This document shows positions 37,222 to 44,654 of a stretch of DNA of 64,000 nucleotides, one piece after another. The notes beneath the pieces are model-generated. The model was not told the origin of the DNA. It did not search any database and saw nothing but the letters and a program-made list of their open reading frames with translations. The stretch's first letter is position 1, and the number at the start of each line of letters is the position of its first letter. Position numbers and translations under genes: made by a program. Source of the DNA: CAVPCZ01 sp963702445. Its GTDB lineage: Bacteria; Bacteroidota; Ignavibacteria; UBA10030; UBA6906. The stretch is taken from contig CAVPCZ010000025.1 of assembly GCA_963702445.1 (NCBI GenBank), forward strand, positions 215,687 to 279,686, in the 5' to 3' direction.

Positions 37222-37614
37222 ATGGCAAAGGGTAAATATATCCTTCACCAGTGCGCGCATTGCGACCGGGTGACGAAGATGGAACTCATCGGGACCACAG
37301 AACAGGTGCCCGACAAGTCCTGGTACCGATGCACACGCTGCCGGCACGCCACGATGATCAACGTCGATGAGCTGCGCCGGGCGGAAGTGGATTCAAAGAA
37401 AAAGCTGGACCGGGCGGATGCATCCGAATACAATCCCGAACACTCGTATCAGGTCGGACAGGCGATTTTTCACACCGACTGGGACGACCTTGGCAAGATT
37501 ATGTCAAAAGAGCGCACATCCGGCGGCGGAAGTGCGATCGTTGTCTCATTTGAAAAACTCGGCGAACGGCGTCTGCTGGAAAACATCGTTCCCGAACCGG
37601 ATACTGCAGAATGA
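37222..37614 (+). CDS. Zinc-ribbon protein with UvrD-C/Tudor-like C-terminal domain
   Basis: 130 residues with AGGAGG upstream of ATG 37222. The N-terminus has two Cys pairs, QCAHCDRV and RCTRCRHAT, 21 residues apart, which fit a zinc ribbon. The C-terminal half, SYQVGQAIFHTDWDDLGKIM and AIVVSFEKLGERRLLEN, has the V-G-x-x-[VI]-x-H...G-x-[VI] and V-x-F...G-x-[KR]-x-L pattern seen in the Tudor-like tail of UvrD/PcrA and in CarD-type RNA-polymerase binders. I infer a nucleic-acid or RNA-polymerase contact, not proven. It is 20 bp upstream of rpsU, so it is probably co-transcribed with a ribosomal gene. Confidence 0.65.
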   Translation: MAKGKYILHQCAHCDRVTKMELIGTTEQVPDKSWYRCTRCRHATMINVDELRRAEVDSKKKLDRADASEYNPEHSYQVGQAIFHTDWDDLGKIMSKERTSGGGSAIVVSFEKLGERRLLENIVPEPDTAE

Positions 37615-37617
37615 GCG

Positions 37618-37632
37618 AAAGGAGGTGATTCC
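37618..37632 (+). promoter_or_regulatory. Extended Shine-Dalgarno of rpsU
   Basis: AAAGGAGGTGAT (37618-37629) is complementary over 12 nt to the usual 16S rRNA 3' tail. The GGAGG core ends 9 nt before the TTG start. No other gene in the window has such a long match. Confidence 0.8.
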
Positions 37633-37634
37633 TT

Positions 37635-37829
37635 TTGGTAGGAATCGTGGTCTCTGAAAACGAGCCCATCGACCGTGCCATCAAGCGCTTCAAGAAGAAG
37701 TACGAGCGCTCCGGCGTGCTGAAGGAATTCAAGAAGCGCGCCTACTTCACGAAACCGTCCGTCAAGAAGAGGATGAAACGACTGAAGGCAGTCCGCCGCG
37801 CACTGCGGAACATGGCCGAACAGATGTGA
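37635..37829 (+). CDS. rpsU: 30S ribosomal protein bS21, TTG start
   Basis: 64 residues: translation from TTG 37635 gives MVGIVVSENEPIDRAIKRFK, the standard bS21 start in this phylum, and then the basic tail KKRMKRLKAVRRALRNMAEQ. No ATG or GTG lies in a better place (GTA follows). bS21 sits on the 30S platform next to the 16S 3' tail. The weak TTG combined with the 12-nt Shine-Dalgarno suggests control by ribosomes whose anti-Shine-Dalgarno is free. A strong terminator follows 3 bp after the stop. Confidence 0.95.
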   Translation: MVGIVVSENEPIDRAIKRFKKKYERSGVLKEFKKRAYFTKPSVKKRMKRLKAVRRALRNMAEQM

Positions 37830-37832
37830 CAC

Positions 37833-37866
37833 ACGAGACCCACCCCACGGTGGGTCTCGTTTTTTC
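37833..37866 (+). terminator. Rho-independent terminator of rpsU
   Basis: A perfect 12-bp stem ACGAGACCCACC/GGTGGGTCTCGT with loop CCAC is followed by TTTTT. It starts 3 bp after the rpsU stop. Confidence 0.9.
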
Positions 37867-37925
37867 ATCCTCACGGCTTCACTCCCGCCATCCCACCACG
37901 GCCGGAAGCGAAGCCCCGCCCGCTC

Positions 37926-38138
37926 CTACTGCTGGGGCGCCCCCGACTGCTCCTCCTGCTCCTTCCCGACCGCCTTACGTTCCTGTACTTCCTTGCGGAT
38001 TTCCTGGGCCTTCCGCTTCAGTTCGTTCATGTGCTTCCGGACCCTGGTGCCCGCCGACTTGTTCCCTTTTTCGTAGAATTTCACAAAATCCTTCTCGAAC
38101 GTCGCAATGAGCTCCTGCAGTTCTTGAAGTCTGTTCAT
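37926..38138 (-). CDS. Histone H1-like protein Hc1 family
   Basis: 70 residues with a strong GAGGAGGA leader. The pattern LQELQELIATFEKDFVKFYE, GNKSAGTRVRKHMNELKRKA and EIRKEVQERKA is the small histone H1-like (Hc1) core found across FCB bacteria. It is Lys/Arg-rich with one Glu-rich tail. It probably binds DNA or shapes the nucleoid. It follows the deoxyhypusine synthase-like gene by 30 bp and may be co-transcribed with it. Confidence 0.85.
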   Translation of the reverse strand: MNRLQELQELIATFEKDFVKFYEKGNKSAGTRVRKHMNELKRKAQEIRKEVQERKAVGKEQEEQSGAPQQ

Positions 38139-38168
38139 GAGTGTCCTCCTCTGCCTAGACTGTATGTT

Positions 38169-39275
38169 TTACCTCTGTTTCTTTTGTGCCCGCACATATT
38201 CACGCTGCAGAAGCGCCATCGCCTCGTCCCGGTGATCGTACAACCTCCGGGCCGGGCGCGCCCGGCGGCGCGCGAGCACATACGACGTCATCATGGGCAT
38301 GGCAACCGTTGAATCCAGATACACCACCACCGTATCCGGTAACTGATCGGGATCCACCTTCCCCCAGCTCACCGCTTCAGAAGGAGTCGCACCGGACAAG
38401 CCACCGGTATCCGGCCTTGCATCCGTGACCTGGATGAAGAAATCGTGCCCCTTCTCTTTGATCTTCAGAACTTCCTGAATCTGCGGCTCGGTCTGCAGCA
38501 TGAAATTCTTCGGGGAACCCCCGCCGAATATCAGAACGCCGCTCCGCCCTCCGGCCCTTTTCGCCTGCAGCACAAGAGCCGCGGTCTCGTTCACATCGCG
38601 CAAAACGTCAATCCGCACACGAAACCCGGCCAGGGCGCTCTCGGCAATATTCATCCCGATGGAACTGTCGCCGGGGGAAGAGGTGTACACCGGAACACCG
38701 TTCTTGTACGCAGCAGCCAGGATGCTGGTCTGTTTCACCTTCAACACACGTTCGCGTTCTGCAACGTACCGGCCGAGCCGGAAGTGCAGCTCCGCCGTCC
38801 CCATTTCCCGCTGAAACTCCTCCTTGCGGATCACCGTCCGGAAGAACTCGTCGGTGCTCAACAGAACCTCGTAATCGAAGAGGATATCGTATATCCGGAT
38901 CACCCCTTCCTTTCGCAACTCCCGGTCATCAAGAAATGGAGTCCCCTGATGGAGCGTGCGGCCAATGGAAAAGTGCGTATCGTGATACAGATTCGCCCCT
39001 GTACTCACGATCCAATCGACAAACCCGTGTTCGATCAGAGGGACAACGCATGCCCCTCCCAGGCCGGCCGGCGTCAGCGCACCTGTAATGCTCATCCCGA
39101 TCGTGACATCTTTTTCAAGCATGCGTGATGCGTACAGCTGACACGCCTCACGCAGCCGACCTGCATTGTACGCCTGGAAATAGGTGTCAATAAGCGTCAC
39201 AAGCGAGATGTCTGCCTGGATTGGCGCTGAGTTTATAGCCTTCCCTTTCAGGAACCTGCTCTTAGGGGCTTTCAT
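38169..39275 (-). CDS. Deoxyhypusine synthase family protein
   Basis: Complete, 368 residues. The family's NAD-binding region shows SITGALTPAGLGGACVVPLI and DWIVSTGANLYHDTHFSI. The active-site stretch is ATPSEAVSWGKVDPDQLPDT, where the Lys of SWGK is the one that forms the enzyme-butylamine intermediate in eukaryotic deoxyhypusine synthase. Bacteria lack eIF5A, so the substrate is likely something else; bacterial relatives include homospermidine synthases. HD-containing VYTSSPGDSSIGMNIAESAL and VLIFGGGSPKNFML are further family blocks. A promoter lies at 39311-39339. Confidence 0.85.
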   Translation of the reverse strand: MKAPKSRFLKGKAINSAPIQADISLVTLIDTYFQAYNAGRLREACQLYASRMLEKDVTIGMSITGALTPAGLGGACVVPLIEHGFVDWIVSTGANLYHDTHFSIGRTLHQGTPFLDDRELRKEGVIRIYDILFDYEVLLSTDEFFRTVIRKEEFQREMGTAELHFRLGRYVAERERVLKVKQTSILAAAYKNGVPVYTSSPGDSSIGMNIAESALAGFRVRIDVLRDVNETAALVLQAKRAGGRSGVLIFGGGSPKNFMLQTEPQIQEVLKIKEKGHDFFIQVTDARPDTGGLSGATPSEAVSWGKVDPDQLPDTVVVYLDSTVAMPMMTSYVLARRRARPARRLYDHRDEAMALLQREYVRAQKKQR

Positions 39276-39310
39276 TAACTCATTTATTGAGGAAAAGTGG
39301 GTAAGACGTG

Positions 39311-39339
39311 TATATGCAAAAATCGCGAATCCTAATCAA
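39311..39339 (-). promoter_or_regulatory. Promoter of the deoxyhypusine synthase-like gene
   Basis: On the minus strand TTGATT (39334-39339), a 17-bp spacer and CATATA (39311-39316) lie 36 bp upstream of the start codon in an AT-rich gap. Confidence 0.5.
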
Positions 39340-39393
39340 AAACGCAAGGAAATTCTTTCAGATTCTTCTTCTCCATTATTGTTGATTTTCCAG

Positions 39394-39422
39394 TTGACAT
39401 CGCGATCCAAATAGCTTATTTT
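39394..39422 (+). promoter_or_regulatory. Promoter of the fur-feo operon
   Basis: TTGACA (39394-39399), a 17-bp spacer and TATTTT (39417-39422) lie 34 bp upstream of the fur ATG. Confidence 0.65.
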
Positions 39423-39445
39423 TAATTAGACCAATTCCAAATAAG
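39415..39445. promoter_or_regulatory. Palindrome over the fur promoter, candidate Fur box
   Basis: CTTATTT...AATT-AGACC-AATT...AAATAAG is a 31-bp imperfect palindrome, with outer 7-bp and inner 4-bp arms, overlapping the -10 element. AT-rich palindromes of this kind at a fur promoter suggest autoregulation by Fur. Confidence 0.5.
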
Positions 39446-39455
39446 GGCGAACCCG

Positions 39456-39896
39456 ATGAATGCCGAAGCGGCTCTCGATATCCTTCAGAAACACCTCAAA
39501 TCTCAAGGAAATCTGCGCTTCACGCCCGCCCGTATGGCAGTCCTTTCCGCTGTCACGCAAAGCCAGGGGCACTTCGACGCGGATGACCTCTACTACCGCC
39601 TGATATCAGGGGGAAAGAAGATCTCCCGGGCCACCGTCTACAATACCCTGGATCTCCTCCAGGAATGCGGCCTCGTCTCCAAATACAGGTTTACCGAGCA
39701 CAGCTCCCGTTATGAGAAGGCCTTCGGCAAGCCGCACCATCACCACCTGATCTGCCTCCAGTGCGGCGATCTCATCGAATTCGTAAACGAACGGCTCAAC
39801 AAGCTCCAGGAAGAAGTCTGCACGGACAAGAACTTCGCACCTCAGAGCTCAAGCCTGCAGATCTTTGGAACCTGCGCAAAATGCAGACCCGCATAA
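39456..39896 (+). CDS. fur: Fur-family metal-dependent regulator
   Basis: 146 residues. The winged helix has FTPARMAVLSAV, HFDADDLYYRLI and RATVYNTLDLLQECGLV. The metal-binding block is KPHHHHLICLQCGDLIEF with a second Cys pair near the end (GTCAKCRP). The HHHHLICLQCG motif is shared by Fur and PerR. It is the first gene of an operon with feoA and feoB, so it is more likely an iron regulator than PerR or Zur. It would use Fe2+ as co-repressor and shut off ferrous iron import. Confidence 0.9.
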   Translation: MNAEAALDILQKHLKSQGNLRFTPARMAVLSAVTQSQGHFDADDLYYRLISGGKKISRATVYNTLDLLQECGLVSKYRFTEHSSRYEKAFGKPHHHHLICLQCGDLIEFVNERLNKLQEEVCTDKNFAPQSSSLQIFGTCAKCRPA

Positions 39897-39923
39897 ACGT
39901 GACCAGAAGAAAGCCATAGCCTC

Positions 39924-40169
39924 ATGGAAGCAGTAGCATTGAATGCGCTCTCCCCCGGAGACGGGGGAACGATTACAGGACTCGCCGGACTTCCGGCCAT
40001 GACACGTCAACGCCTCCTCGAGATGGGGATCACACGGGGCGTCCACGTGCGATTTGTGCGGCGCGCCCCGCTCGGAGACCCGATCGAAATCCACCTCAAA
40101 GGATACCGCCTGATGCTCCGCGGAACCGAAGCACGGTGCATTATGATCCAGAAAGAAGGCGGGGCGTGA
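39924..40169 (+). CDS. feoA: Ferrous iron transport protein A, SH3-like
   Basis: 81 residues. The SH3-like fold is seen in LSPGDGGTITGLAGLPAMTR, LLEMGITRGVHVRFVRRAPL and DPIEIHLKGYRLMLRGTEAR, all typical of FeoA. It sits 27 bp after fur and overlaps feoB by 4 nt (GTGA). FeoA is thought to bind the cytosolic part of FeoB and affect its activity. Confidence 0.93.
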   Translation: MEAVALNALSPGDGGTITGLAGLPAMTRQRLLEMGITRGVHVRFVRRAPLGDPIEIHLKGYRLMLRGTEARCIMIQKEGGA

Positions 40170-42286
40170 GGTCCGAGATTCCTCCGGTGTGCGCCACCAT
40201 CAGGGTGGCACTCGTGGGAAATCCCAATTCAGGGAAAACCACGCTGTTCAATGCGCTCACCGGCCTGCATCAAAAAGTAGGGAACTACCCGGGTGTCACC
40301 GTCGAACGGAAGGAAGGCCGGATCTCCGCGGGCCACCGGATGCAGGCGGATCTGATTGATCTGCCCGGGGCATACAGCCTCCATGCCGGCTCTCCGGATG
40401 AACAGCTGGCCACCGACGTCCTCCTCGGCAATGCCGACCACACCGGTCCCCCCGATCTTGTGCTGTGTGCCGTGGATGCCACCAACATCGAGCGGAACCT
40501 CTACCTCGTCACCCAGATCATCGACCGCCGGCTGCCTCTGGTGGTTGCACTGACCAAGATGGACAGTGCAGCGCAAAACGGGGTGTCAATCGACACGCAG
40601 AAACTCGAGGAAGCACTCGGAGTCCCGGTTGTGCCCGTCGTCGCCCGGACCGGACGGGGACTCGATCAGCTGCGGACCGCCCTTTCCACAGCCGCAAGGA
40701 GCTACGACCGGCCGCCTTCCTGGACACTTCCCGAACCCCTGCAGCGCGCGTGCGACCGCCTCGTATCCCTGCTCCACCAGGAGTTCCGGCGGAGCAGGCC
40801 GGCCGCAACTCATGAGGCGTTTGCCCTCCTCTCCGCCCCGGATGTCCATCATATCGATTTCGCCAGGTATTCACCCGCGGTCGCCGAAGAAATCCGGAAG
40901 GTCCACGAAAAACTCACCTTTCTCGGCATCGACCGGCAGGCGGCGTTCGTCGAGGCACGCTATGCATGGATCAAGGGAGTCTGTGCCGGTGCGGTTCACG
41001 GGCCGGGTCAGCCACAGCCGCGTCTCACCGACCGCATCGATCATATCGTCACCCACCGCGTATGGGGATTCATGATCTTCCTGGGCATCATGGGCCTCAT
41101 GTTCCAGAGCATCTTCAGCTGGGCCGTCATTCCGATGGCATGGATCGCCGACGGGTTCACCCGGCTCGGGACCCTCCTGACAACACATATGCCCCCGGGG
41201 GATCTGCGCGACCTGCTGGTGGACGGCGCGATCGGCGGCGTGGCGTCGGTGGTCACCTTTCTCCCCCAGATTGTCTTCCTTTTTCTCTTTCTCGGCCTGC
41301 TCGAAGACAGCGGATATATGGCCCGCGCCGCCTTCATTATGGACCGGATCATGGGCAGGGTCGGCCTGCACGGCAAATCGTTTATTCCCCTTCTGGGATC
41401 CTTCGCGTGCGCCATCCCGGGCATCATGGCCACACGCACGATCGAAAACCCCAAGGATAGGCTGGCAACAATTCTTGTCGCACCGCTCATGAGCTGCAGT
41501 GCCCGTCTGCCGGTGTATTCCCTGTTGATTGCCGCCTTCGTTCCCTCCCTGGCGCTGTTCGGAATCTTTTCGCTTCAGGGTATGGTGCTCCTCTCACTGT
41601 ACCTCTTCGGAATGACGGCGGCACTCCTGATGGCGTGGCTGTTCAAGAAAACCCTGCTCCGGGGGACTCCGCCCCTGTTTATCATGGAACTTCCGCCTTA
41701 CAGATTGCCGTCAGTCAAGGCGGTCCTCTACCTGGTGTGGGAACGCGCACTGGCATTCCTGAAGACGGCCGGAACGATCATTCTGGGCGTGTCCATCCTC
41801 CTCTGGTTTCTTGCAACGTACCCGAAGTCCGAAGGCGCCCCCCCGGCACAGCAGCTGGAACAGAGCTACGCCGGCCGGGCCGGAAAGACCATAGAGCCCC
41901 TCATCCGGCCCCTGGGATTCGACTGGAAAATCGGTATCGGACTTGTGTCCTCGTTGTTGCAGCGCGAAGCATTTGTCAGCGCCATGGGGACGATCTACAA
42001 CATGCAGGGGGAAGGAGACACTCCGGCTGCCGGGTCGCTGGGCGAGGCGATGCGCGGCGACCGGGACCCCGTGACGGGCCAGCCGACGTTTACCCTGCTC
42101 ACCGCTCTCTCTCTCCTGGTGTACTACGTCCTGGCCATGCAGTGCCTCTCAACGGTTGCGGTCGTGCGCCGGGAAACCAACGGATGGCGCTGGCCCCTCC
42201 TGCAAATCGCGTACATGTCCGTCCTGGCATACGGATGCACATTCATCGTCTACCGTGTCGGGCTCACGCTGGGATGGGGAGGGTAA
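40166..42286 (+). CDS. feoB: Ferrous iron transporter B, GTP-driven
   Basis: 706 residues from GTG 40166, which overlaps the feoA stop. G1 is VALVGNPNSGKTTLFNALTG, G2 region GNYPGVTVERKEG, G3 DLPGAYSLHAGSPDEQLA, G4 LTKMD and G5 near VPVVARTG. The membrane part has at least seven helices (for example IGGVASVVTFLPQIVFLFLF). The Gate motif GSFACAIPGIMATR and LMSCSARLPVYSLLIAAFVP are present, with cysteines in both gates. It imports Fe2+. An upstream in-frame ATG at 40136 lies inside feoA and is unlikely. Confidence 0.95.
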   Translation: MRSEIPPVCATIRVALVGNPNSGKTTLFNALTGLHQKVGNYPGVTVERKEGRISAGHRMQADLIDLPGAYSLHAGSPDEQLATDVLLGNADHTGPPDLVLCAVDATNIERNLYLVTQIIDRRLPLVVALTKMDSAAQNGVSIDTQKLEEALGVPVVPVVARTGRGLDQLRTALSTAARSYDRPPSWTLPEPLQRACDRLVSLLHQEFRRSRPAATHEAFALLSAPDVHHIDFARYSPAVAEEIRKVHEKLTFLGIDRQAAFVEARYAWIKGVCAGAVHGPGQPQPRLTDRIDHIVTHRVWGFMIFLGIMGLMFQSIFSWAVIPMAWIADGFTRLGTLLTTHMPPGDLRDLLVDGAIGGVASVVTFLPQIVFLFLFLGLLEDSGYMARAAFIMDRIMGRVGLHGKSFIPLLGSFACAIPGIMATRTIENPKDRLATILVAPLMSCSARLPVYSLLIAAFVPSLALFGIFSLQGMVLLSLYLFGMTAALLMAWLFKKTLLRGTPPLFIMELPPYRLPSVKAVLYLVWERALAFLKTAGTIILGVSILLWFLATYPKSEGAPPAQQLEQSYAGRAGKTIEPLIRPLGFDWKIGIGLVSSLLQREAFVSAMGTIYNMQGEGDTPAAGSLGEAMRGDRDPVTGQPTFTLLTALSLLVYYVLAMQCLSTVAVVRRETNGWRWPLLQIAYMSVLAYGCTFIVYRVGLTLGWGG

Positions 42287-42287
42287 G

Positions 42288-42497
42288 ATGGATTGGCAGC
42301 AACCGGCCGCACTCGTTGTCGTCGCCGCCGCCCTGATCGCCCTCATCCGCAGATCCCTGCGGAACCGGGGGAAGAGCTGTCCGGGCGGCTGTTCCTGCCC
42401 GGGCAAGACGGACCATGCCGGAAGAGAGCCCGCCCGCACTCTTGAAAAATCCGGGCGGGTGTTGTATCTTAAGGAAGACAAAGGAGACCTCTCGTGA
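42288..42497 (+). CDS. FeoB-associated Cys-rich membrane protein
   Basis: 69 residues. An N-terminal helix (AALVVVAAALIALIRRSLRN) is followed by the motif CPGGCSCPG, as in the FeoB-associated Cys-rich family. It starts one base after the feoB stop and overlaps the next gene by 4 nt. The four Cys-containing patch may bind iron or an Fe-S cluster near the channel. Role inferred from family and position. Confidence 0.82.
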   Translation: MDWQQPAALVVVAAALIALIRRSLRNRGKSCPGGCSCPGKTDHAGREPARTLEKSGRVLYLKEDKGDLS

Positions 42498-42817
42498 ACC
42501 ACCAGCAGACCGCAACGATTACCGAGCAACAGATTTTTGAAGCCCTGAAGGAATGTTTTGACCCGGAAATTCCGGTGAACGTGGTCGACCTCGGCCTCAT
42601 CTATGAAGTGAAGATCATTGACACGTGGGTGGGGGTGAAGATGACGCTGACCACACCGGGGTGCGGCATGAGCGGAATGATTTCGCAGAACGTCCGAAAC
42701 CGCGTGCTGTCGGTGCCGGGGGTGAAAGAGGCGGACGTACGGATCGTCTGGGAGCCGGCGTGGACACCGGAACGTATGTCGCCGGAAGCGAAGAAACGGC
42801 TCGGGTTTAACGCCTGA
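42494..42817 (+). CDS. DUF59/MIP18-type iron-sulfur assembly protein, SufT-like
   Basis: 107 residues from GTG 42494, overlapping the preceding stop. The DUF59 core CFDPEIPVNVVDLGLIYEVK and LTTPGCGMSGMISQNVRNRV has the conserved D-P-E-[IV]-P-x-N-[IV]-V-D-L-G-L-[IV]-Y and T-x-P-x-C motifs. Relatives SufT/PaaD act in Fe-S cluster maturation. As the last gene of an iron-import operon it links Fe2+ supply with cluster building. The final 11 bp overlap the convergent TPR gene. Confidence 0.88.
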   Translation: MNHQQTATITEQQIFEALKECFDPEIPVNVVDLGLIYEVKIIDTWVGVKMTLTTPGCGMSGMISQNVRNRVLSVPGVKEADVRIVWEPAWTPERMSPEAKKRLGFNA

Positions 42818-44229
42818 GAAGTCGTTTGACTTCGAGAAGACCGGAGAAGTCGCCGTCCGCATCCTTCCAGAGTTCCAGCAAACGGCGGCCTATCTCGGCC
42901 GTCATGCGGCGGTCCTGTTTTGCGCTGTAGATCCTGGTAAGGGTGAGAAGAACCTCCGGCGTGTTGGGATTCACCTTGAGGGCTTCATCAACGGCATCAA
43001 GGGCGGCTTCCCATTCGGCGGCCGCCAGGTTGATCCGGGCAATATGTGCGAACACCGCACCGCGGCTCAGGGGTGACGAAAATTCAAACGCATTCTCACA
43101 CGCCCGCCGCGCCTCCTCCAGATTCCCCTCTTCCGTCAGTACACGCGCCCGCATCAGGTGGAATCCCTGCATCGCCGGACCCTGCGTCAGATTTCTCACC
43201 TTGAGCTCCCGCTCCACCTGCGTTATCACCTCATGTGCCTCTTCAAAGCGCCGGAGTCCGCTGAGCACAACACACAAACCATAACCGACGTTGAGCAGGC
43301 TGGAGTCCCGGTCGGCGGACTGCCTGAAAAGGATAACGGCATCTTCCCGCCTCGCGCGGGAGAGTGCAATGAATCCGCGGATACGGAGCCGGATGGCCTC
43401 GTGCCGGCCGTTGTCGGGCAGCAAACGGAGCATACGGTCGAACTGCTCTTCCGCCGCCCGCAAACGCCCGAGCGTCATGTACACCCTGCCGATCTCCTGT
43501 TCTGCGTACCAGTAGTCCGGCTTGAGCGCCAGCGATGCGCGGTACTGCTCCAGCGCATCCTGATACCGGCCCGCCCGCACGAGCAGATCGGCATAGCTGG
43601 CACGCGGGTCGGCCGCGTCGGGAGCCATCCGTATATAGCGCTGCATGTAGCCGACAGCTTTTTCCTGATTGCCGAGTGTGGAGTAGGCATACCCGATGGA
43701 CATGACGGCCTGGCTGAACCCCGTGTCGGCCTCGAGCAGATCGCTGGTACATCTCCAGTGCGGCCTCGACATTGCGTTCCTGCTCGTAGATCTGCCCGCG
43801 GATCATATACACTTCCGCTTCATCCGGGTACAGGGCAATCAGTGAGTCCGCCACCTGTGCCGCCGTGGTGTACTGGCGCTGCACCATGTTCCCCCAGAGG
43901 CGTACCAGGAGCTGTTCTCGCGGCGTCGCCCCGCCGCTGAGCGCGAGCGCACGAGCAACCACACGCTTGGCACCGGATTCGTCCCCACTGTTCATGTGCA
44001 GCATCGCAAGCCGCCCCCACGCCACGGCAAACCCGGAGTCGGCCTTTACGGCCTTTTCGAACCACTCCTGGGCCTCGCGGTAATAGAACTTCTGCCACGC
44101 CGTGACGCCTTCGGCGTAATACCCGAGGGCTTCCGGGGAGGAGGTGGTCCAGCGCGGCGCCTCACTGCATCCGGCAACCGTCAGCAGGAAAGCGAGCAGA
44201 AGCATGCCTGTCGGCCGGTGTCGCTTCAT
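42807..44229 (-). CDS. TPR-repeat lipoprotein (one frameshift)
   Basis: About 473 residues after one extra base near 43745. The N-terminus has a lipobox (LLLAFLLTVAGC, Cys21). TPR motifs are visible, for example ALGYYAEGVTAWQKFYYREA, AVMSIGYAYSTLGNQEKAVG, ASYADLLVRAGRYQDALEQY and VYMTLGRLRAAEEQFDRMLR. It should be an envelope scaffold. The first codon overlaps the stop of the HisKA gene upstream (ATGA), so both come from one message. Partner unknown. Confidence 0.82.
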
Positions 44230-44507
44230 GTTCCGGTTTCCCCTTCCCCGCCGGGATCGTTCCCGCCTTTCCGTCCTTCCGTGAGCTCACGCAAACGCTT
44301 CAATTGCTGTTCCACCCGGTCGATCGTTTCGTTCATCATGGTGAGGTACTGCTCACGCTTTTCGCCTTCCGCCTTCGTCGATTGAAGAAAATAGACGGCC
44401 ATGCGCAGAATCCCCAGCGGGTTGCTCAGATCATGGGCAATCTGCCGGATGCCGGCGTGGAGCTCGGCAATATGCTTTTCGTGCGGGTCGGTGGTGTCTG
44501 GACTCAT
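44226..44507 (-). CDS. Stand-alone HisKA-domain protein without ATPase
   Basis: 93 residues from ATG 44507 (GAGAAGAG upstream). The H-box IAHDLSNPLGILRMAVYFLQ is an H-D-L-x-N-P-L variant of the histidine-kinase dimerisation helix, followed by a second helix (YLTMMNETIDRVEQQLKRLR). No N, G1 or G2 box follows; a charged tail closes it. It is a phosphotransfer-like or inhibitory dimerisation partner, not a kinase. It lies between the large hybrid kinase and the TPR lipoprotein on the same strand. Confidence 0.7.
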   Translation of the reverse strand: MSPDTTDPHEKHIAELHAGIRQIAHDLSNPLGILRMAVYFLQSTKAEGEKREQYLTMMNETIDRVEQQLKRLRELTEGRKGGNDPGGEGETGT

Positions 44508-44654
44508 GCTCTTCTCTGTGTGCGGGATGCCGCAGGGGACCGGCCGGCATTTTCTCCTGCCCACGGACGCCGGCGCACATGCCGGATCGACCGGGGGTCC
44601 ACGGCCGCACCACCGGGAGTTTCCGGGATTCCGGGGCGGTACGCCGTCGGGGCA

